Below are positions 26,566-30,948 of a DNA stretch of 30,948 nucleotides, piece after piece. The stretch is from a virus: the IMG/VR virus record IMGVR_UViG_3300025133_000423, positions 1 through 30,948 of that record; one strand, written 5' to 3'. The notes beneath the pieces are model-generated. The model worked only from the letters and a program-made list of their open reading frames with translations, was not told where the DNA came from and did no database searches. Numbering within the stretch: position 1 is the stretch's first letter; every line of letters begins with the position of its first letter. A program made the translations under genes and the position numbers.

Positions 26566-27383
26566 TGGGCCTTCTCTCACCAGGAGGCTCCGGCGGGGCT
26601 GGGGGCTCTCTCGACTGGGTCACGGAGGCGGACTGGGACTTCGTAGCCATCCGCGCCGCTATCGGGTCAGACCTCGATCTCGTGCCTGGTACCGAGGGCA
26701 CGAAGACCGACGCGGAGTTCCCCCACGACCTGGAGCTGAAGAAGGGGACCAACGAGCTGGGCACGGTGATGATCACCGCCAACGGCTTGGAGATGAACTC
26801 GTCGGCGGTGGCCCAGACGGAGGAGAACGGCGTGCTGCTCCCCTTCGGGGAGGCGATGGCTGACTACCTGTCGACGGACATCATCCGGGTGCTGGTTCTC
26901 GGCTCCTCGAACGTGGATGACGCAGGGGATCGCCCGCCGAACAACAGCCGGTGGGGCCTCTCCGTGTGGGCCGACGACGATGCGAGCGACCCGAACATCA
27001 CCCTCCACAACCGGTTCAACGGTTCGGCGGCCGAGTCGTTCCTCCAGCGGCGCGATGGCCTCTCCGGGGGCACCAACGACGCGGCGGCGACATCCCCCGC
27101 CGACTCGGAGTACACGATCCTCGCTGCGATCGTCCTCGGGCCGTTCGTGGAGTACCTCGCTGGGCGGGGGGAGTCCCTCCCGGACTGGGGTGATCTGGCG
27201 GCTCCGCCGAACGGCGACGAGGGCACGTGGTCCCAGATCGACGACGACGCTCTCGTCCAGCCCGGCATAACGCCGGTGCTGGCAGACGCGGTGGGTATCA
27301 CCGTCAAAAAGGCCACGGCGAACACCGACACCATCGACGTGGTGGTCCCCCGTGTGGTCATCCAACGTCTCAAGGTGGTCTGA
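26565..27383 (+). CDS. fibre/receptor-binding protein, jelly-roll-like
   Basis: 272 residues from GTG 26565, sharing its first base with the stop of the gene before. A Gly-rich start (GLLSPGGSGGAGGSLDWVTE) leads to a beta-rich body: ELGTVMITANGLEMNSSAVA, IRVLVLGSSNVDDAGDRPPN, SRWGLSVWADDDASDPNITL, YTILAAIVLGPFVEYLAGRG. It ends like its neighbour at 25498 with a strand carrying Val/Arg repeats (VVPRVVIQRLKVV). The two probably have related folds. It overlaps the following membrane protein by 3 bases. No enzyme motif is visible. Confidence 0.5.
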   Translation: MGLLSPGGSGGAGGSLDWVTEADWDFVAIRAAIGSDLDLVPGTEGTKTDAEFPHDLELKKGTNELGTVMITANGLEMNSSAVAQTEENGVLLPFGEAMADYLSTDIIRVLVLGSSNVDDAGDRPPNNSRWGLSVWADDDASDPNITLHNRFNGSAAESFLQRRDGLSGGTNDAAATSPADSEYTILAAIVLGPFVEYLAGRGESLPDWGDLAAPPNGDEGTWSQIDDDALVQPGITPVLADAVGITVKKATANTDTIDVVVPRVVIQRLKVV

Positions 27384-27631
27384 TGGATCAGTTCTTCCTC
27401 GACAACGTAGGTGGCATCCTCCTTGGAGGCTCCACCATAGCTGTCGCCTTCGGTGTGTGGATGGCTGCCATCTACCTCACCCTGCGAGCCATCGCGCGCG
27501 GTGTGGCTGCGAACGGTCAGCTCATCGCCAACCACTGGCACGCGGACCACGGCTCACCTCCCGTGTTCAGTGCTGCGGCGGTGAAGCAGGAAGCCCCCGC
27601 CTCGCCAGGTCTGGAACTCCTCCGACCGTAG
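27383..27631 (+). CDS. single-pass membrane protein before endolysin
   Basis: 82 residues; ATG 27383 overlaps the preceding TGA. One membrane helix (about residues 8-32, NVGGILLGGSTIAVAFGVWM and AAIYLTL) is followed by RAIARGV and a soluble tail with His/Pro (ANHWHADHGSPPVF). Its place right before the endolysin, the single helix near the N-terminus and a soluble C-terminal tail fit a pinholin, holin-like or spanin-type protein, but also a fibre-region membrane protein. The in-frame region upstream of 27383 lies over the previous gene, so the overlap start is preferred. Confidence 0.6.
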   Translation: MDQFFLDNVGGILLGGSTIAVAFGVWMAAIYLTLRAIARGVAANGQLIANHWHADHGSPPVFSAAAVKQEAPASPGLELLRP

Positions 27632-27657
27632 ACGCCTGGCTACCGGTCGCGTAGACT
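27629..27657 (+). promoter_or_regulatory. promoter of endolysin gene, leaderless
   Basis: TAGACG (27629-27634), a 17-base spacer, TAGACT (27652-27657), then 6 bases to ATG 27664. The -35 matches TTGACA at four of six positions. A 6 bp hairpin (CGACCG 27623-27628 with CGGTCG 27644-27649) overlaps it and may terminate the fibre message or compete with the promoter. Confidence 0.5.
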
Positions 27658-27663
27658 GGTGAC

Positions 27664-28113
27664 ATGCGCGACATCCGCCGAATCTACGTCCACCACGCCG
27701 CCGCCTCTCGCAGCACGTCTGTCGAGCAGGTTCGCAACTGGCACCTCGGGCGGGGCTGGTCCGACATCGGCTACCACCGGCTCATCCGCCAGGCTCCTTG
27801 GGAGTCCGTAGCGGCCGTCTTCCCCGGGCGTCCGATGCGCCGCCAAGGCGCCCACGTCTACGGGGACAACACGACTAGCGTCGGCATCTGCCTCATCGGC
27901 AACTTCCACGAGGAGAAGCTCCCTGCGGAGATGGGGGACGCCCTCATCATGCTCCTGGTGGATCTCTGCCGGCGATTCGATCTTGACCACACCGCCGTCT
28001 TCGGGCACCGTGAGTACGAGGACGCCAGCACGGTCTGCCCGGGTCGGTACGTCAACATGGACCTGGTGCGTGACCTGGTTCGAGAGGCTCTGAAGGAGGA
28101 CACCTGTGAGTAA
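27664..28113 (+). CDS. endolysin, PGRP/N-acetylmuramoyl-L-alanine amidase
   Basis: 149 residues. Zn-dependent amidase type 2, cutting the bond between muramic acid and the stem peptide of peptidoglycan to release progeny. Domain spans almost the whole protein: YVHHAAA (residues 8-14, Zn ligand H10 or H11), GYHRLI (36-41, the active-site Tyr), VFGHREYEDASTVCPGRYV (112-130) with H115 and C125 completing the Zn site, and a Thr (T123) at the position of the catalytic Lys/Thr before that Cys. This pattern is like T7 lysozyme and PGRP-LB-type amidases. No signal peptide or cell-wall binding domain, so export must need a holin. TANNNT box 6 bases before ATG. Confidence 0.92.
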   Translation: MRDIRRIYVHHAAASRSTSVEQVRNWHLGRGWSDIGYHRLIRQAPWESVAAVFPGRPMRRQGAHVYGDNTTSVGICLIGNFHEEKLPAEMGDALIMLLVDLCRRFDLDHTAVFGHREYEDASTVCPGRYVNMDLVRDLVREALKEDTCE

Positions 28114-28309
28114 GCGCTTCGTCGTCACCGTCGCCGGCCGCATGGTCAACGCCTTCCTGGTGTGGCACGCCATCAACATGTGCGCCATCGAGCCCGAGGC
28201 GAGCACCGCCATTGCGGGCATCTGCGCCACCTGCGTTGCCGCCATGGTCGCCGCGCAGCGGAAGTACGTGGACGGCGAGACCTCCCGCCCGAGCGTCCGT
28301 CGTGAGTAG
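28106..28309 (+). CDS. small membrane protein, holin candidate
   Basis: 67 residues from GTG 28106, overlapping the endolysin end by 8 bases, with AGGAGGACACCT upstream (one of the best ribosome sites in the window). Two moderately hydrophobic segments at about 5-25 (FVVTVAGRMVNAFLVWHAIN) and 33-50 (STAIAGICATCVAAMVAAQ) are followed by a charged tail RKYVDGETSRPSVRRE. Size, two helices, basic C-terminus and place after the amidase are what a class II holin would show. The family is not recognised. Confidence 0.6.
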   Translation: MSKRFVVTVAGRMVNAFLVWHAINMCAIEPEASTAIAGICATCVAAMVAAQRKYVDGETSRPSVRRE

Positions 28310-28421
28310 GACGCCGGAGCAGCCGCCGGGTACCGGGAACCTGGAGAGTTCCTTCCTGGTGTCCACCATCGCTGGCACCATCGCGCTCCTCTACATCCTG
28401 GTGCTTCACGGTGCCGGCTAG
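28302..28421 (+). CDS. 39-residue membrane peptide
   Basis: GTG 28302 overlaps the previous stop by 8 bases. The peptide is MSRTPEQPPGTGNLESSFLV followed by a membrane helix STIAGTIALLYILVLHGAG. The same frame extends upstream over the previous gene but without a good start. A short soluble N-terminus plus one C-terminal helix is common among small lysis-cassette proteins. Overlaps on both sides argue that it is translated. Confidence 0.45.
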   Translation: MSRTPEQPPGTGNLESSFLVSTIAGTIALLYILVLHGAG

Positions 28422-28713
28422 CCCGCCCCGGAAGTGGCTGGTGCCCGCGCTGCTCATCGGGGGTTTCATCCTCGGCATCCTGGTCGTCATCTTCCTGCCG
28501 GAGCTGATGAACTGGATCTTCCTCGGCGTCACCGCCCTGGTCACCACGGTCACCGGGTACTTCGAGATCAAAGCTGCACGCGCTGAGGCGGCTGAGGAGG
28601 CAGCGGAAGCGGTCGAGGCGGTGCGAGCCCTGCGCGAGGCGGAGGAAGCCGCTCACGCGGACGCTCAGGCCGCTCAGGACGCCCTGGCTAGGGACGAGCG
28701 GGTCACGTTTTGA
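28411..28713 (+). CDS. two-helix membrane protein with coiled-coil tail
   Basis: 100 residues from GTG 28411, overlapping the previous gene by 11 bases. Hydrophobic segments at about 10-28 (VPALLIGGFILGILVVIFLP) and 33-50 (NWIFLGVTALVTTVTGYF) precede a long Ala/Glu-rich coiled coil (about 52-95, AEAAEEAAEAVEAVRALREA). Candidates are a holin or antiholin, or the inner-membrane spanin if only one segment crosses. A coiled coil after a helix pair is also found in holins of the phage Lambda-S antiholin type, but that is weak. Its TGA overlaps the TTG start of the lipoprotein gene. Confidence 0.6.
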   Translation: MPASPPRKWLVPALLIGGFILGILVVIFLPELMNWIFLGVTALVTTVTGYFEIKAARAEAAEEAAEAVEAVRALREAEEAAHADAQAAQDALARDERVTF

Positions 28714-29249
28714 AGCTCGTTGCCCTGTTTGTTGCCCTGTTCCTGTGTGGCTGTGCCCCCTTTCAGTACGTCCTCAAGGCACCTCCGCCCCGGCCGGATT
28801 TCACCGAGGTCCCACCGGCACTGACCCGACCGACGCTCAGGCCTGATGACTGCCCCCGCTTCGTCTTCGAGGAGGGCGGCTGGCTCCGGGAGTCCTGGTC
28901 GCCCGACCTGGACATCACCGCCCTGCGGACCACCACCCTGCTCCCCGAAGACACCCACCCTGCGGCGCCGATGGGTATCGTGGACTGCAAGCACGTGGTC
29001 GTCTCCCCCGGCTGGTGGGTGACCTCTAAGGAGGCACTGGTGCGCTACCCGAAAGCCCGGGCGGCGGTCGTCGTCCTGGAGAGCCACCTCGACAAGGTGG
29101 GCAAGCACTGGGCGAGTGAGTCCAGGCGTCTTGGCGAGCTGGGTACCATCGCCAACCGTGAGAAGGTCCGAATGTTCTTCCTGGGTGCCGGAGCCGGCGC
29201 AGCCCTCTTTGGGGCTGCCATGCTGGCCTTCATGTTGGGAACTCGATAG
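28710..29249 (+). CDS. lipoprotein with C-terminal membrane anchor, u-spanin-like
   Basis: 179 residues from TTG 28710, overlapping the previous stop. N-terminus MKLVALFVALFLCGCAPF is a lipoprotein signal with lipobox LCGC, Cys 15 being the modified residue. A proline-rich stretch follows, and a second hydrophobic segment near the C-terminus (about 157-177, MFFLGAGAGAALFGAAMLAF) could anchor in the inner membrane. N-terminal lipid plus C-terminal helix is the topology of unimolecular spanins, which fuse the inner and outer membranes of Gram-negative hosts at lysis. The middle has a helical region with ARAAVVVLESHLDKVGKHWA. The sequence family is not recognised, so the role is from topology and context. 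Confidence 0.55.
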   Translation: MKLVALFVALFLCGCAPFQYVLKAPPPRPDFTEVPPALTRPTLRPDDCPRFVFEEGGWLRESWSPDLDITALRTTTLLPEDTHPAAPMGIVDCKHVVVSPGWWVTSKEALVRYPKARAAVVVLESHLDKVGKHWASESRRLGELGTIANREKVRMFFLGAGAGAALFGAAMLAFMLGTR

Positions 29250-29258
29250 GAGCCACAG

Positions 29259-30692
29259 ATGAGCGATTCTCGTCAAGCCGACGTGTCGGCCTGGTTGACC
29301 AGTGTTGCCGACGCGCAGCGCCAGGACAACATCCTGGACTACACCGTCCAGGGCCTCCGGGACCAGTTCGGGTTCAGCTACAACCGCGCTGCCATCGCCG
29401 CCGCCCTCCTGCGGGAGGGCATCTACACCACCGTCACCCGGGTCACCGAGGGCCACAAGCGGGCCTGGGCCGCCCTAGTGCGTGAGGCGGTGACCCCCCA
29501 GGACCTCAACCCCTCGGTCGACCAGGACGGCGAGGGCCTGCATGTCACCTACGGCGGCCTCGATGACACCTCCCGCAGCGGCCTGGTCACCAACCCCGAA
29601 GAGATGTGCGAGGTCGCGGGCATCGACCTGGAGAAGTGGCGGGTGGTGCACGCGAAGTCCAACAGATGGACGACCACCCTGAAGGGCAATGACGGCGAGC
29701 CCCGCGTGGTGGTGAACTGGCAGGTGAAGGTCGACCTGGAGCCCATCGCGAGTGCGCTGCTCCGCGTGCCGGACGTGATGGTCGATGTCAGAACGCTTCC
29801 CGCGCAGCCCCTTGATACCACGAGGGAAGTGGCGGTCTTCCTGGGGGACCCCCAAATCGGCCATCGTTGGAGCGACATGCACCAGCAGCTCCTCCCAACC
29901 CACGACCGCAAGGCGATGGACCTCGCGCTCCAGGTCTGCGAGAATCTACAGCCGGACTACGTCATCTGGCCCGGCGACAACCTCGACCTCGCCGAACTGA
30001 GCACCAAGTTTCCTCGCGCCCCTGGTCTCTGGGACACCACGCAGAGCGCCCTCATCGAGTGCACCTGGTGGCTCAAGGCCTTCCGCCAGGCATGTCCGAA
30101 CGCTCATATCTACTGGCTGAACGGCAACCACGAGGGCCGACTGGTGCGCCTTCTGCGCGAGCGTGCACCCATCCTCGAAACCCTCGCGGACGTCGAGGAC
30201 GGCAACAAGGCTCTCAACCTCGGGCGCCTGATGCACTTCGACAAGCTGGGTGTCGAGGACGTGGGTCCGTACCCCGAAGGGGAACTCTGGTTGTTCGACG
30301 GCCAGATGCGATACCACCACGGCACCAAGGTGAGGCCGAAGGGTGGTCAGACCGTAGCGTCCGTCCTGCCGGGTGCTGTGGCCTCCGAGGCCTTTGGGCA
30401 CATCCACAGACTGGAGAGGGCTCAAAAGACGATCCACGGGCCCCTGGGGCCCCGGGTTGTGGACGCCCTGACGCCTGGTTGCCTGTGCAGTGTCACCGGG
30501 GATACCCCGGGCGCGAGTCCCCGCCCCGACTGGCAGCAGGGTGTCCTGGTCACCACGAAGTACGCCGACGCGGCCCTGCTCGACCACGAGCTGGTCAGCA
30601 TCGAGCGAGGTCGGTGCGCATTCCGTGGTGAGGTGCTCCTGGCTCGTGACGTCGAGGACGCCCTCCAGGAGGCTACCGGTCTTCGGGTGTAG
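29259..30692 (+). CDS. calcineurin-like metallophosphoesterase with N-terminal domain
   Basis: 477 residues from ATG 29259 with AGGAG upstream. The catalytic core has the di-metal motif set: FLGDPQIGH (194-202), WPGDNLDL (237-244), NGNHEGR (288-294), RYHHGTK (351-357) and FGHIHR (379-384). The family includes phosphodiesterases and nucleases of the Mre11/SbcD kind, and phages often carry such genes near packaging or lysis modules. The N-terminal 70 residues look like a helix-turn-helix domain (DYTVQGLRDQFGFSYNRAAI), followed by about 110 residues of unknown fold. Substrate is not readable. Its end overlaps the end of the leftward gene at 30673. Confidence 0.85.
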   Translation: MSDSRQADVSAWLTSVADAQRQDNILDYTVQGLRDQFGFSYNRAAIAAALLREGIYTTVTRVTEGHKRAWAALVREAVTPQDLNPSVDQDGEGLHVTYGGLDDTSRSGLVTNPEEMCEVAGIDLEKWRVVHAKSNRWTTTLKGNDGEPRVVVNWQVKVDLEPIASALLRVPDVMVDVRTLPAQPLDTTREVAVFLGDPQIGHRWSDMHQQLLPTHDRKAMDLALQVCENLQPDYVIWPGDNLDLAELSTKFPRAPGLWDTTQSALIECTWWLKAFRQACPNAHIYWLNGNHEGRLVRLLRERAPILETLADVEDGNKALNLGRLMHFDKLGVEDVGPYPEGELWLFDGQMRYHHGTKVRPKGGQTVASVLPGAVASEAFGHIHRLERAQKTIHGPLGPRVVDALTPGCLCSVTGDTPGASPRPDWQQGVLVTTKYADAALLDHELVSIERGRCAFRGEVLLARDVEDALQEATGLRV

Positions 30693-30786
30693 GCTCCGGT
30701 CCGTGGTAGAGCCTCACTGTGCAGTCCCCCTGGAGGATCCCCAGATCACAGTTGATGGTGACGCTGTAGTCGTGTCCGTACTCCAT
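30673..30786 (-). CDS. hypothetical 37-residue protein, leftward
   Basis: Read leftward from ATG at 30784-30786, which overlaps the TGA of the preceding leftward gene (TGATG), to TAG at 30673-30675. GAGGGTGGG precedes the start. The protein MEYGHDYSVTINCDLGILQG continues to end YHGPEPTPEDR and has two cysteines in a beta-like pattern. It shares 20 bases with the end of the phosphoesterase gene on the other strand. The tight coupling argues for a real gene; an upstream in-frame extension would lie over the other gene and is rejected. Function unknown. Confidence 0.5.
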   Translation of the reverse strand: MEYGHDYSVTINCDLGILQGDCTVRLYHGPEPTPEDR

Positions 30787-30948
30787 CACCCACCCTCCTC
30801 GGGGCTGAGGGCGGCGAGGTAGGCCGTGAGGTAGTCCTCGACGCGATCGAAGCACTCTGCTCTCTCGGAGTCTTCCCAGCCGTCTCGATACGCCGACTCC
30901 ACCCGCGCCTCCGACGCCTTGAGCGCGGCTTCGGACGCCTCCAGGGCC
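30786..30948 (-). CDS. hypothetical protein, leftward, 5' end outside window
   Basis: The frame is open from the window edge to TGA at 30786-30788, giving 53 residues: a helical Ala/Glu-rich part (ALEASEAALKASEARVESAY), then RDGWEDSERAECFDRVEDYL and TAYLAALSPEEGG. The RDGWEDSERA stretch resembles the FKDGWNDARCD motif of the gene at 1376. Such short helical proteins with a GWxDA-type motif occur widely in phage early regions. It is the last part of a leftward transcription unit whose promoter lies beyond the right edge. Confidence 0.55.
   Translation of the reverse strand, partial: ALEASEAALKASEARVESAYRDGWEDSERAECFDRVEDYLTAYLAALSPEEGG

Noticed and set aside
1-30948. tRNA genes, integrase, attachment sites or transposon ends
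   Set aside because: No cloverleaf, recombinase motif or flanking inverted repeats with target duplications were seen by eye; a computational search would be needed to exclude them.

Overview
The window is a piece of a tailed double-stranded DNA phage (or prophage) with a contractile tail, carried in high-GC DNA. The evidence is one long, tightly packed, mostly rightward structural module in classical order: terminase large subunit, DUF1073-type portal, DUF2213-type protease/scaffold, cement protein, DUF2184-type major capsid protein, head completion and neck proteins, DUF3383-type sheath, DUF3277-type tube, a frameshifted tail-assembly chaperone, tape measure, baseplate, fibres, lysis genes and a metallophosphoesterase. 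No integrase, repressor, tRNA or replication gene is visible. The host cannot be named. Several start codons look leaderless with TANNNT boxes, a style common in Actinobacteria and Deinococcus-Thermus. A lipoprotein with a C-terminal membrane anchor (u-spanin topology) instead hints at a host with an outer membrane.

Layout. 1-3160: nine small orphan genes, seven of them as separate one-gene transcription units. Each of the seven is preceded by a near-identical regulatory cassette (terminator hairpin, -10 box, short hairpin at the predicted 5' end of the mRNA, AAAGG ribosome site). There are two cassette families: A (2 copies) and B (5 copies). 3160-3393: AT-rich gap with palindromes. 3394-6440: terminase and small membrane or unknown genes. 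6446-13951: portal, head and neck. 13964-18390: sheath, tube, chaperone with a probable -1 frameshift, tape measure. 18387-23889: baseplate, interrupted at 21372-21590 by a leftward gene with its own consensus promoter. 23926-27383: fibre or receptor-binding proteins. 27383-29249: lysis region. 29259-30692: phosphoesterase. 30673-30948: two leftward small genes that open another module.

How it works together. The left array looks like an early or accessory region where each small protein gets the same dose of transcription and translation. The structural operon is translationally coupled through many 1-11 base overlaps. It is punctuated by TANNNT boxes 6 or 10 bases before start codons without ribosome sites (terminase, protease, tape measure, gp25, first fibre, endolysin), which would give separate leaderless messages. 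A strong hairpin after the capsid gene would raise capsid expression over the neck genes.

Most notable for follow-up: the cassette array with compensatory base changes in its hairpins, the leaderless start pattern, the leftward moron-like gene, the frameshift element, and the cement protein with two inserted beta-type modules, one of which recurs in a fibre protein.
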